Origin: Paenibacillus barcinonensis
GTDB taxonomy: Bacteria; Bacillota; Bacilli; Paenibacillales; Paenibacillaceae
Direction: 5' to 3'
Assembly (NCBI RefSeq): GCF_003217495.1
Contig: NZ_QJSW01000016.1
Location: 50,798-114,797 of the forward strand
DNA length: 64,000 nt
Every line of letters begins with the position of its first letter. The first letter of the stretch is position 1. Positions 34,588 to 43,077 of the stretch are shown piece by piece. Made by a program: the position numbers and the translations under genes. Below the pieces are notes generated by a model, which was not told the DNA's origin, did no database searches, and saw nothing but the letters and a program-made list of their open reading frames with translations.

Positions 34588-35895
34588 TTACGCGCCTACA
34601 CTTGCTCCTTGGCTCGCTTTGATCGCTTGCTCCAGATCGTAGATGATGTCCTGAATATTCTCTGTACCGATAGACAGACGAATCAGCTCTGGGTTAACCC
34701 CAGCTGCGGTCTGCTCCTCATCGGTCAACTGGGCATGTGTAGTGCTTGCCGGATGAATGATCAGTGACTTGGAATCACCCACGTTTGCGAGGTGAGAGAA
34801 CAATTTTACATTTTCGATCAGTTTACGGCCCGCATCCACGCCACCTTTGATACCAAAGGTTAAAATGGCACCTTGCCCTCTTGGCAGATACTTCTGCGCA
34901 AGCTCGTAGGATGGGTGACTTGGCAAACCTGCGTAGCTTACCCACAGAACATCTTCATGTTTCTCCAAGTATTCCGCAACAGCCAGTGCATTCGTGCTAT
35001 GACGCTCTACGCGCAGATGTAATGTCTCCAAGCCTTGCAGCAGCATCCATGAGTTGAATGGAGAGATCGACGCGCCCAGGTCACGCAGCAACTGTACACG
35101 TGCTTTGATAATATAAGCAATTGGTCCAACCGCTTCCGTATAAACAACCCCGTGGTAGCTCGGGTCCGGCTCCGTCAAACCAGGGAATTTGCCGCTTGCT
35201 TTCCAATCAAATTTACCGCTATCTACGATGACACCGCCAATGGATGTACCGTGTCCGCCAATAAACTTGGTTGCCGAATGAACAACAATGTCTGCTCCAT
35301 GTTCAATTGGACGAAGCAGATACGGGCTTGGGAATGTGTTATCTACGATTAAAGGAATGCCATGCTCATGAGCAATCGCCGCTACAGCTTCAATATCAAG
35401 TACATTACCTTGCGGGTTACCAATCGTTTCAGCGTACAATGCTTTGGTTTTATCCGTAATTGCTGCCCGGAAGTTCTCAGGATTACTGGAATCCACGAAT
35501 TTCACATCGATACCCAGCTTGGGCAGTGTGATGGAGAACAAGTTATACGTACCACCATACAAACTTGCTGCAGATACAATCTCATCTCCAGCACCAGCGA
35601 TGTTCAACAACGAGAACGTAATCGCTGCTTGACCGGAAGCTGTTGCGAGTGCTCCGGCTCCACCTTCCAAGGCAGCAATGCGCTGCTCGAACACATCGGT
35701 CGTCGGGTTCATCAGACGTGTGTAAATGTTGCCAAACTCTTTCAAACCAAACAGATTAGCAGCGTGCTCCGTATCCCGGAATCCATACGATGTTGTCTGG
35801 TACAAAGGTACAGCTCTAGCATGAGTTGTCGGATCAATCTCTTGGCCTGCATGGATAGCTAATGTTTCAAATGAAAGCTCACGTTCGTTTGACAT
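34588..35895 (-). CDS. metY: O-acetylhomoserine sulfhydrylase
   Basis: A 435-residue PLP enzyme of the Cys/Met metabolism family that forms homocysteine from O-acetylhomoserine and sulfide. Seen: TLAIHAGQEIDPTTHARAVPLYQTTSYGFRD at the start, NIYTRLMNPT, ATASGQAAI, and the PLP lysine K210 in HSATKFIGGHGTSIGG. The length of about 430 and the insertion around EPDPSYHGVVYTE separate it from the shorter MetB/MetC enzymes. ATG 35895 has GGGAGG about 10 bases upstream. It is monocistronic. I see no S-box in the upstream 320 bases, but an inverted repeat lies at 36026. Confidence 0.93.
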   Translation of the reverse strand: MSNERELSFETLAIHAGQEIDPTTHARAVPLYQTTSYGFRDTEHAANLFGLKEFGNIYTRLMNPTTDVFEQRIAALEGGAGALATASGQAAITFSLLNIAGAGDEIVSAASLYGGTYNLFSITLPKLGIDVKFVDSSNPENFRAAITDKTKALYAETIGNPQGNVLDIEAVAAIAHEHGIPLIVDNTFPSPYLLRPIEHGADIVVHSATKFIGGHGTSIGGVIVDSGKFDWKASGKFPGLTEPDPSYHGVVYTEAVGPIAYIIKARVQLLRDLGASISPFNSWMLLQGLETLHLRVERHSTNALAVAEYLEKHEDVLWVSYAGLPSHPSYELAQKYLPRGQGAILTFGIKGGVDAGRKLIENVKLFSHLANVGDSKSLIIHPASTTHAQLTDEEQTAAGVNPELIRLSIGTENIQDIIYDLEQAIKASQGASVGA

Positions 35896-36025
35896 AAATC
35901 TGAATCCTCCCTTGATATCTGCATTATGATGTTTCAATTAATTCTCGATTCTAGGCTTCGTGATGTCTTCTCATGGCAGTTTATGTTTTACATATTCTCT
36001 CATAAGATGTCGGTTTTGAAAAGAG

Positions 36026-36054
36026 TTATTTCCGATTTTTCCGATATGAAATAA
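36026..36054. promoter_or_regulatory. candidate regulatory dyad upstream of metY
   Basis: TTATTTC (36026-36032) and GAAATAA (36048-36054) flank two direct copies of TTCCGAT spaced 9 bases apart. It lies about 135 bases before metY. AT-rich dyads of this sort bind sulfur regulators such as CymR, but the match was not tested. Confidence 0.35.
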
Positions 36055-36150
36055 AAATTATCATCAAACCCTAATCCGACTTGCTAACTAACATCACCAG
36101 TCAGCCAATTAACCTAACTATACCATTAACACTTTAAAACGTTAATACCA

Positions 36151-36177
36151 AAAAAGCCTTTGCTTGCGCAAAGACTT
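36151..36177 (-). terminator. kdu operon terminator
   Basis: On the minus strand AAGTCTTTGC and GCAAAGGCTT pair (one G-U), followed by TTTTT. Confidence 0.82.
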
Positions 36178-36218
36178 TTCCATACGTCCTATCACTTGTC
36201 GATACTTGCTTCATTCCA

Positions 36219-37064
36219 TCACACTTTAACCGAATTCCAAACCGCCCGCAGATGCTTAGCAGCAGGTATAGCCTCTTCTGCATTCACACCTTCCAGCGAG
36301 ATATCAATATGTGGTTTATAGGTTTTCAGCAGTTCGAAGAACAAAGGATAATCTAGAATTCCCGCACCAGGAACAGGATTGTACTTCTCCCCCTGTGCGT
36401 TGAAGGCTACATCCTTCGCATGAATTACGATAATCCGCTCATAGAGCTTCTCCATCACTTCACGCAAAAACGCACCTTGATCCGCCGTATGATGGTACTT
36501 GATCAGATTGCACGGATCAAACAGCATGCCGAGATTGGATGAAGGGATCTCTTCAAACAAACGAGTCATATGCTCATGCGTATGAAGCGTATGGGTCGCA
36601 ACCGGTTCAATAGCGGCATGCACGCCCCACTTTTCGGCTTCCTCCGTGATCTCCTCAAGCGTATCCTTCAGCACACTCCAGGACTTCTCATCATAGTTAT
36701 CCGGGTGAGTGTCACGATACGTTGTGCGCTCCCCTGTTTCGGTGGCCACCATGCTGCAGCCAAAATCTCGGGCATAACGCAGATGCTCCTTAAAGCGATT
36801 AATGTCTGCGCGGCGACTCACAGGATCAGGATCAATAGGGTTAATATAACAGCCGAGCACGGCGATTTTCACCCCACGGCTGGCGAATTGCTCCCCAACC
36901 TCATTAGCCAGACCTGGGCTCAGTTTGCCGTTCGCAGAATCGACATCCGACAAGGCTTTCGCCAGAGCCAGCTGCACAGCATTGAATCCATTGTCGGCAA
37001 TAATCTGCGCAAGTTCGGCGGTAGGTCGCTTGCCAAACGTGTGTGCAAGAACGCCAAGTTTCAT
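36219..37064 (-). CDS. sugar phosphate isomerase/epimerase-family TIM-barrel protein
   Basis: A 281-residue protein of the xylose-isomerase-like TIM barrel group. Metal-ligand type residues appear in order at strand ends: AIEPVATHTLH, GMLFDPCNL, VIHAKDVAF, and the late ISLEGVN. It starts MKLGVLAHTFGKRP with AAGGAGG 8 bases upstream. It is last in a four-gene operon behind kduI, a DeoR-type regulator and kduD (gap of 46 bases to kduD), so it probably isomerises or epimerises a uronate-derived sugar. The exact substrate is unknown. Confidence 0.88.
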   Translation of the reverse strand: MKLGVLAHTFGKRPTAELAQIIADNGFNAVQLALAKALSDVDSANGKLSPGLANEVGEQFASRGVKIAVLGCYINPIDPDPVSRRADINRFKEHLRYARDFGCSMVATETGERTTYRDTHPDNYDEKSWSVLKDTLEEITEEAEKWGVHAAIEPVATHTLHTHEHMTRLFEEIPSSNLGMLFDPCNLIKYHHTADQGAFLREVMEKLYERIIVIHAKDVAFNAQGEKYNPVPGAGILDYPLFFELLKTYKPHIDISLEGVNAEEAIPAAKHLRAVWNSVKV

Positions 37065-37110
37065 CTCACTGCCTCCTTGTGCAAAATGGATATTGGCATT
37101 GAATTATCGC

Positions 37111-37863
37111 TTAACGCGCCATCCATCCGCCGTCCACATTCAGTACGTGACCGTTCAAATAATCCGAGGCGGAGGAAGCCAGGAATACAACCGGGCCCTT
37201 CAAGTCCTCTGGTGTGCCCCAACGACCTGCTGGAATACGCGCTGTAATATCGCGGTAACGATTCTCATCGGCACGGATTTGCGTTGTGTTATCTGTTTCC
37301 ATATACCCTGGAGCTATGCCGTTAATTTGAATTCCCTTGCCGGCCCATTCATTGGCAAGTGCCTTCGTTAATCCGGCAACGCCGTGTTTGCTCGCTGTAT
37401 ATCCTGGAACATTAATGCCACCTTGATAGGAGAGCATTGATGCAATGTTAATGATTTTACCGCTTCCGCGTTCGATCATATGTCTGCCAGCCAACTGACT
37501 CAGGAAAAATACACTATTCAGGTTCAAGGCGATGACATCATGCCAGTCCTGATGTGCATGATCTGCTGCCGGAGTACGGCGAATGATACCAGCATTGTTG
37601 ACAAGAATATCAATCTTACCTTGGAACGACAGTGCTTTTTCGAACACAGCCGTCAGTTCCTCTTCCTTGCTCAGATCCGCTTCAATGATATATGCTTTAC
37701 GTCCCAGCGCTTCGATTGCAGCTGCCGTTTCGGCAGGTTTAGAGTAAGACACCAGCACCACATCAGCGCCAGCTTCCGCGAGGCCAACAGCCATCCCTTG
37801 CCCTAGCCCTCCTGAAGTACCTGTAACCATTGCAACCTGTCCGCTTAAATCAAATGGGTTCAT
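37111..37863 (-). CDS. kduD: 2-dehydro-3-deoxy-D-gluconate 5-dehydrogenase
   Basis: A 250-residue short-chain dehydrogenase that interconverts 3-deoxy-D-glycero-2,5-hexodiulosonate and 2-keto-3-deoxygluconate with NAD(P)H. Seen: the cofactor motif TGTSGGLGQGM, NNAG at about 89-92, and the catalytic S142, Y155, K159 (GYTASKHG); the C-terminus ends NVDGGWMAR. ATG 37863 has GGAGG 8 bases upstream; 15 extra upstream codons are discarded. Its place in the same operon as kduI makes the KduD assignment firm. Confidence 0.93.
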   Translation of the reverse strand: MNPFDLSGQVAMVTGTSGGLGQGMAVGLAEAGADVVLVSYSKPAETAAAIEALGRKAYIIEADLSKEEELTAVFEKALSFQGKIDILVNNAGIIRRTPAADHAHQDWHDVIALNLNSVFFLSQLAGRHMIERGSGKIINIASMLSYQGGINVPGYTASKHGVAGLTKALANEWAGKGIQINGIAPGYMETDNTTQIRADENRYRDITARIPAGRWGTPEDLKGPVVFLASSASDYLNGHVLNVDGGWMAR

Positions 37864-37943
37864 GAACGATTCCTCCGCCTGTCTTTGATATGCAAACAAC
37901 AACATCAATTGATTATGTTTTATACCGTTAAAGATATATGAAG

Positions 37944-38702
37944 TTAACTTTGGTAATCCACCTGAACACCACTCTGCCTGTATAACGCCGCTGTCTCTTC
38001 ATCCAGATGCCGGTCACTGATAATATAATCCAGTTCAGCACACTGTGCGAAGGTACGAAGAGCAAATTGCCCGAACTTGTAATGATCCACCACACCAAAT
38101 ACTTGCTGTGCAGCGGCAATCATCGCTTTTTTCAACGGAACCAGATCCCCTGTATAGATGGAAAGCCCGAATTCAGGATGAAGCGCCGTCGTTGAGATAA
38201 AAGCCTTATGAATGTTCAGACCGGAGATAAATGCCGCTGTATCGTCACCTACCAGCATGTTACGCACACGCGCGCCACCAGGCACGACCAGCCTGATCTG
38301 CTCCTTTTTGGTTAGCTCCGCAATGACGTACAGATCACTTGTGATGACGGTCAGCGGCTGGTTATCGAGCCGCTTCGCCATCTCCAGCGTGGTGCTACCG
38401 CCATCGAGCGCTACAATATCACCAGGCTTGATATACGCAAGAGCACGCTCGGCAATCTCCGTTTTCTCGGACTGATGCTTCTCCAGCGCTCCCCGACTGT
38501 TCAGAATACCATATTGGTCGTTCTGAGCCAGCATAGCCCCGCCATGCACACGCACAAGCAATCCCATGCTCTCCAGCTTATCCAGATCCTCACGTACCGT
38601 CTTGCCTGTCACCTGCAGCAGCTCGCTCAGATCACTGACCGTAACCTCCTGGCGCTCCAGCAGAGCCTCCATTATTTTTTCATGTCGTTTCAATGGATTC
38701 AT
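37944..38702 (-). CDS. DeoR/GlpR-family transcriptional regulator
   Basis: A 252-residue regulator. The N-terminal winged helix (RHEKIMEALLERQEVTVSDLSELLQVTGKTVREDLDKLESMGLLVRVHGGA, about 6-57) is followed by a DeoR sugar-phosphate sensor domain (about 75-235) with ALDGGSTTLEMAKRL and VVPGGARVRNMLVGDD. It lies between kduI and kduD in the operon, so it is likely its own local repressor. Many bacteria use IclR- or LacI-type KdgR for this job instead. A phased GTTCA array before kduI is its probable binding site. Confidence 0.92.
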   Translation of the reverse strand: MNPLKRHEKIMEALLERQEVTVSDLSELLQVTGKTVREDLDKLESMGLLVRVHGGAMLAQNDQYGILNSRGALEKHQSEKTEIAERALAYIKPGDIVALDGGSTTLEMAKRLDNQPLTVITSDLYVIAELTKKEQIRLVVPGGARVRNMLVGDDTAAFISGLNIHKAFISTTALHPEFGLSIYTGDLVPLKKAMIAAAQQVFGVVDHYKFGQFALRTFAQCAELDYIISDRHLDEETAALYRQSGVQVDYQS

Positions 38703-38763
38703 CTAATCAACTTCCTATACCTCCGAGTTACCCTGTCAAATTAACTCAGACATCTGTAATTTC

Positions 38764-39603
38764 TTATTTCAGGTCCTTCATCGCTACGCCATCCATATCC
38801 TCGAACGTTTGATTTTCTCCAGCCATCGCCCAGCAGAATGTATAGTTGCTTGTACCCACACCACTGTGAATGGACCAGCTTGGAGAGATGATCGCTTGAC
38901 GATCGCGCACCACGAGGTGACGTGTCTCATTCGGTTCACCCATCATGTGGAATACAACGCCATCTTCAGGCAGGTTCCAGTACAGGTAAACTTCGGAACG
39001 ACGGTTGTGCGTATGCGCTGGCATCGTGTTCCACATATTGCCTTTGTTCAGCTCCGTGATACCCATTACCAGCTGACAGCTCTTGATTCCGCCCTCACCC
39101 TGGTGAATGTAACGATAAATGGTACGCTCGTTGGAGCTTTCAATGCTGCCGAGGTGGTTCGGCTGTGCTTGCTCTTGAGTTGCTTTTACCGTCGGATAGG
39201 TATGGTGAGCTGGTGTGGAGACAAAATAGAACTGAGCCGCTTGCTCTGTACCATTGCTCTTGAACACAACTTCCTTAACCCCTTTACCGATGTAGAGGCA
39301 CTCTTTGGCTCCGATCTCATACACTTCTCCATCCGCTGTAACTGTACCTTGTCCACCAACGTTAATGATCCCGATCTCGCGACGCTCCAGGAAAAAGTCT
39401 GTTCCGATATCTTTCAGATTGACTTCGAGTGCGATATCCTTGCTTTGTGTTACAGCCGTTCCTACAATATAACGATCCACATGGGAGTAGACAGTTACCA
39501 GTTCATCCTTCGCAAACAATTGCTCCATGAGGAATTCCTCACGCAAACGAGCTGTATCATATTTCTTTACCTCATTCGGGTGTGCTGCATAACGGTTTTC
39601 CAT
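38764..39603 (-). CDS. kduI: 5-dehydro-4-deoxy-D-glucuronate isomerase
   Basis: A 279-residue cupin-type isomerase acting on 4-deoxy-L-threo-5-hexosulose uronate from pectin or glycosaminoglycan lyases. Family hallmarks: MENRYAAHPNEVKKYDTARLREEFL at the start, the metal-binding block TMPAHTHNRRSEVYLYWNLPE (His, His, Glu), and the C-terminal IISPSWSIHSGVGTSNYTFCWAMAGEN. AAAGGAA lies about 12 bases before ATG 39603. First gene of the kdu operon. Confidence 0.96.
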   Translation of the reverse strand: MENRYAAHPNEVKKYDTARLREEFLMEQLFAKDELVTVYSHVDRYIVGTAVTQSKDIALEVNLKDIGTDFFLERREIGIINVGGQGTVTADGEVYEIGAKECLYIGKGVKEVVFKSNGTEQAAQFYFVSTPAHHTYPTVKATQEQAQPNHLGSIESSNERTIYRYIHQGEGGIKSCQLVMGITELNKGNMWNTMPAHTHNRRSEVYLYWNLPEDGVVFHMMGEPNETRHLVVRDRQAIISPSWSIHSGVGTSNYTFCWAMAGENQTFEDMDGVAMKDLK

Positions 39604-39670
39604 CTGTAATCCATTCCTTTCGTCTTGTGAGATGAGTTAGTGTACGCCTGATGGCGCCTGATGACCTTGG

Positions 39671-39730
39671 ATGATGTTCACTGATGTTCATTAAAGTTTA
39701 TATAAGTTCATTTTAGTTCATTTTGTATCA
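39671..39730. repeat. 10-bp-phased GTTCA array upstream of kduI
   Basis: GTTCA occurs at 39676, 39686, 39706 and 39716, GTTTA at 39696, and a degenerate TATCA at 39726: six units at an exact 10-base period, consensus NNNNGTTCAT (ATGAAC on the other strand). It begins about 70 bases upstream of kduI and overlaps AT-rich promoter-like sequence (TATATAAA near 39700). Multiple phased half-sites suit a DeoR-type oligomeric repressor. Confidence 0.8.
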
Positions 39731-39763
39731 TTTGTGTACCTTTATTTTATATAATGATCAAAA

Positions 39764-40057
39764 TCATTGGATCGGGTTGGCAATGTCCAGAAGCCTTGTG
39801 GATTGCTCCGTTACTTCAAACGGTACAGCCGTATGATGGTTACTTCTCGTAAACGCTATCATGCGGAGGCCGATAATCTTCGCTAGTTGTGCAAAAATGC
39901 GTCCAATTGCCGAGCCACCCGCATTCACAAGCAAAGTGCTCTCGGACGTAAGATTAAGAACCCGAGTACATAATAACCATGCGGTTATCGGATTAATGTA
40001 GATTTGGCTGGCGGATGAATCACGAATATCATCAGGTACGATGATGGTGTAAATTCT
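39764..40057 (-). pseudogene. remnant of a zinc-type/MDR oxidoreductase
   Basis: A 97-codon open frame without any start, bounded by TAA at 40058-40060 and TGA at 39764-39766. It translates to ...TIIVPDDIRDSSASQ, then NPITAWLLCTRVLNLTSE, LLVNAGGSAIGRIFAQLAKI and GLRMIAFTRSNHHT. This is the catalytic-to-Rossmann junction of a quinone-reductase-like medium-chain dehydrogenase (NPxTAW plus the AGGSAIG nucleotide motif). A full protein is about 330 residues, so both ends are lost. The last 20 residues no longer resemble the family. Confidence 0.75.
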
Positions 40058-40080
40058 TTAGTTCAACTTATATAGAAACA

Positions 40081-40120
40081 AAAAAGAGCCTCCCCGCCTG
40101 ATATCAGACGAGAAGGCTCT
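40081..40120 (-). terminator. quinol oxidase operon terminator
   Basis: AGAGCCT (40085-40091) and AGGCTCT (40114-40120) around a long loop, with an A-run on the plus strand giving TTTTT on the minus strand, 14 bases beyond the last gene. Confidence 0.85.
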
Positions 40121-40133
40121 CTATTACAGCATA

Positions 40134-40463
40134 TTAATGTGCAACTGCGTTGTTAAGCATGATCCAGATGGAACCAATGACGATGGTCAACATGATCAGC
40201 AGGCCGAAGATCAGAGCCATAACGTTCCAGCGTGGTTTCTCTGTCTCACGAATATGCATGAAGAAGAAGAGTTGAACCACAAACTGCAAAGCTGCTGTAC
40301 CCAGAATGACAATCATTGTTCCAGTCTTACCCATCATGTCGTTCAGCACCACAACCAAAGGAATGATGGTCAGAACGATAGACAGGATGAAGCCGATGAC
40401 ATACGACTTCAATGATCCATGCTGCTCGTGGCCGTGCGTATCATGTGAGTTATGTCCTGCCAT
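40134..40463 (-). CDS. cyoD: quinol oxidase subunit IV
   Basis: A 109-residue protein with a His-rich cytosolic start and three membrane helices (about 20-41, 47-70, 78-102), including LQFVVQLFFFMHIR typical of the CyoD/QoxD family. It is the smallest subunit of the heme-copper quinol oxidase and helps assembly. It follows subunit III with only one base between stop and start, the end of the operon. QoxD is the alternative name used in Firmicutes. Confidence 0.92.
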   Translation of the reverse strand: MAGHNSHDTHGHEQHGSLKSYVIGFILSIVLTIIPLVVVLNDMMGKTGTMIVILGTAALQFVVQLFFFMHIRETEKPRWNVMALIFGLLIMLTIVIGSIWIMLNNAVAH

Positions 40464-40464
40464 C

Positions 40465-41085
40465 TTACATCACCCCCATGAGATAGACGATCGACAGGAG
40501 GAAAATCCATACGACGTCCAAGAAGTGCCAGTACAAGCTGATTACGTTGATTTTACCGCGAGTCACATCGGTAATACCACGTTTTTTCAGTTGGAACATC
40601 AATCCGATCATCCAGATCAGACCCAGAGATACGTGAAGTCCGTGAGTTCCCACCAGGGTAAAGAACGCGCCGGATGCTGCACTAGTGGTGTAGCTGAATC
40701 CTTCGTGAACCATCTCAACAAACTCATAAATCTCCAAGGCAAGGAAGCCTGCGCCAAGAACAGCTGTAACGATCAGCCAGTTAATCAATTGTTTCACTTT
40801 ACCCTGGTTCATTGCCAGAACCGCAAGTCCGCTCGTAAATGAACTTGTCAGCAACAGGAATGTTTCAGCAATGACACCCGGCATTTTAATCAGTTCAGAC
40901 AAGATTGGTCCGCCCGCCGTATTGTCACGCAACACAATAAAGGTTGCGAACAATACGGAGAACAGGATCACGTCGGAAATCAGGAAGAACCAGAATCCGA
41001 GAATTTTCATTTCTTGTGGATCATGGTGGCCATGGTCATGACCGTGTGCATGATTCTCACCGTGCTTAGCGGCTGCTTGAGCCAT
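40465..41085 (-). CDS. cyoC: quinol oxidase subunit III
   Basis: A 206-residue protein with five membrane helices and a His-rich N-terminal tail (HGENHAHGHDHGHH). LGFWFFLISDVILFSVLFATF and TLVGTHGLHVSLGLIWM are typical subunit III motifs, and YWHFLDVVWIFLLSIVYLMG closes the protein. It directly abuts subunit I (adjacent bases 41085/41086), implying translational coupling. Confidence 0.94.
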   Translation of the reverse strand: MAQAAAKHGENHAHGHDHGHHDPQEMKILGFWFFLISDVILFSVLFATFIVLRDNTAGGPILSELIKMPGVIAETFLLLTSSFTSGLAVLAMNQGKVKQLINWLIVTAVLGAGFLALEIYEFVEMVHEGFSYTTSAASGAFFTLVGTHGLHVSLGLIWMIGLMFQLKKRGITDVTRGKINVISLYWHFLDVVWIFLLSIVYLMGVM

Positions 41086-43056
41086 CTATACCGACCCCCT
41101 TAACGACGCTTCGGTACGCTTGATTTCATCGACCGGAATGTAATAATCCGTATCGTAAGAGAAGGAACGAGCAATCATGCAGATACCCACGCCAGCGAGT
41201 CCGAGAATTGCCATCCACAACCATCCAAAGACGAAGCCGAAGCCGGCTACGAACCAGAAGACAGACATAATGAACGGAATTGAAGAATTCTTAGGCATAT
41301 GAATTGGCTCATATACAGGCTCAGGCGGATAGATGCCTTTCGCACGACGTTCTTTCTCTTCCCACCACTCATCCACATCATCTCCGCGCGGTGTAATGGC
41401 GAAGTTGTATTCTGGAGCTGGTGAAGGAATCGACCACTCAAGTGTACGACCATCCCATGGATCGCCGGAAGCTTTAAGTGTTTTGTATTTGCGAATACCA
41501 TCTGCAATTTGTGCAACCTGGAACAAGAAGCCGACACCCATCAGGAATGCCCCGATTGTGGAAACAAAGTTCAGTTCCCACCAGCCGGTATCCCAGCCGT
41601 AAGTGCTCAGACGACGTGTCATACCCATCAGGCCAACAGCGTATTGCGGCATGAAGCAGACATAGAAACCGATATTCCAAGTCCAGAATGCCCATTTGCC
41701 CAGTTTCTCTTCCAGTTGGAAACCGAACATTTTAGGCCACCAGTAGTACAGACCTGCGAAGTATCCGAAGACAACGCCACCGATCAATACTTGGTGGAAG
41801 TGGGCAATCAGGAAGTAGCTGTTGTGGAACTGGAAGTCAGCAGGCGCAACGGACAACAGGACACCTGTCATCCCCCCGACGATAAAGCACGGGATAAAGG
41901 CAATCGTCCACATCATCGGAGTCGCCATGCGAATCCTTCCTCGATACATCGTAAACAGCCAGTTAAAGATTTTAACCCCTGTTGGTATTGCAATCAACAT
42001 CGTCGTAACCGCGAAGAATGCGTTGACGTCTGCTCCAGAGCCCATCGTGAAGAAGTGATGCGCCCATGTGAAGAAGGACAGGAAGCTGATGATCAGCATC
42101 GCGAATACCATGGATTTGTAACCAAACAATTTTTTGCGTGAGAACGTACTTACGATCTCGGAGAATACGCCGAATGCCGGCAAGACGACAATGTATACCT
42201 CAGGGTGACCCCACATCCAGATCAAGTTGATATACATCATTGGGTTACCACCCAGATCAAGTGTGAAGAAATGCGCCCCGGCAAACCTGTCGAGGAAGAG
42301 CAATGCAAGTGTCACTGTCAAGATCGGGAATGCAAACAAGATAATGATACAAGTAGAGAATACCGACCATGTGAACATCGGCAGTTTCATCCATTTCATG
42401 CCTGGCGCACGCATTTTAATGATGGTAACCATAAAGTTAATACCGGTTGCCAGGGAACCGATACCCGATATCTGGATACCCCATATATAGAAGTTCTGTC
42501 CTACCCCCGGACTGTGTGACAGCTCCGATAAAGGCGGATAACTCAGCCACCCTGCGTCTGGTGAACCACCGATAACGAAGGACAGGTTGAACAGCATCGC
42601 GCCCAGGAAGAACAACCAGAAGCTCAGTGCGTTCAGGAACGGGAATGCAACGTCCCTTGCTCCGATCTGTAACGGCACAATGACGTTAAACAAACCGAAC
42701 ATAAACGGCATCGCCATGAACAGGATCATGATCGTACCATGTGTTGTGAAGACCTGATTATAGTGTTCTGGATGTAAGAAATCCATATTAGGCATAGCCA
42801 GCTGCAGACGCATCATCAATGCATCCACACCACCACGGAACAACATGATAATGGAAGCAATGATATACATAATACCGATCTTTTTGTGATCGACAGTAGT
42901 TAACCAGTTACGCCAGAGCCAGCCCCATTTTTTGAAATAAGTCAGCACCGATACGATCGCAATAATCGTAATTCCGATAGCCACGTCTGCTCCATAGATC
43001 AGCGGGTCGCCGGTAACGAAAAACTCCGATGCAAACTCCTTTAATCTCTCTAACAT
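41086..43056 (-). CDS. cyoB: quinol oxidase subunit I
   Basis: A 656-residue heme-copper oxidase core with about 14-15 membrane helices. Metal ligands are visible: HGTIMILF (low-spin heme), WMWGHPEVYIVVLPAFG (CuB His with the cross-linked Tyr), WAHHFFTMG (two CuB His), and YFLIAHFHQVLIGG (both hemes). The polar residues of the proton channel (GGVDALMMRLQ and nearby) are those of the quinol-oxidase type. ATG 43056 is preceded by AAAGGAGG; an apparent upstream TTG start only reads through that site. It reduces oxygen to water and pumps protons in the cytoplasmic membrane. Confidence 0.96.
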   Translation of the reverse strand: MLERLKEFASEFFVTGDPLIYGADVAIGITIIAIVSVLTYFKKWGWLWRNWLTTVDHKKIGIMYIIASIIMLFRGGVDALMMRLQLAMPNMDFLHPEHYNQVFTTHGTIMILFMAMPFMFGLFNVIVPLQIGARDVAFPFLNALSFWLFFLGAMLFNLSFVIGGSPDAGWLSYPPLSELSHSPGVGQNFYIWGIQISGIGSLATGINFMVTIIKMRAPGMKWMKLPMFTWSVFSTCIIILFAFPILTVTLALLFLDRFAGAHFFTLDLGGNPMMYINLIWMWGHPEVYIVVLPAFGVFSEIVSTFSRKKLFGYKSMVFAMLIISFLSFFTWAHHFFTMGSGADVNAFFAVTTMLIAIPTGVKIFNWLFTMYRGRIRMATPMMWTIAFIPCFIVGGMTGVLLSVAPADFQFHNSYFLIAHFHQVLIGGVVFGYFAGLYYWWPKMFGFQLEEKLGKWAFWTWNIGFYVCFMPQYAVGLMGMTRRLSTYGWDTGWWELNFVSTIGAFLMGVGFLFQVAQIADGIRKYKTLKASGDPWDGRTLEWSIPSPAPEYNFAITPRGDDVDEWWEEKERRAKGIYPPEPVYEPIHMPKNSSIPFIMSVFWFVAGFGFVFGWLWMAILGLAGVGICMIARSFSYDTDYYIPVDEIKRTEASLRGSV

Positions 43057-43077
43057 TGGGGGCCTCCTTTCCAATCT

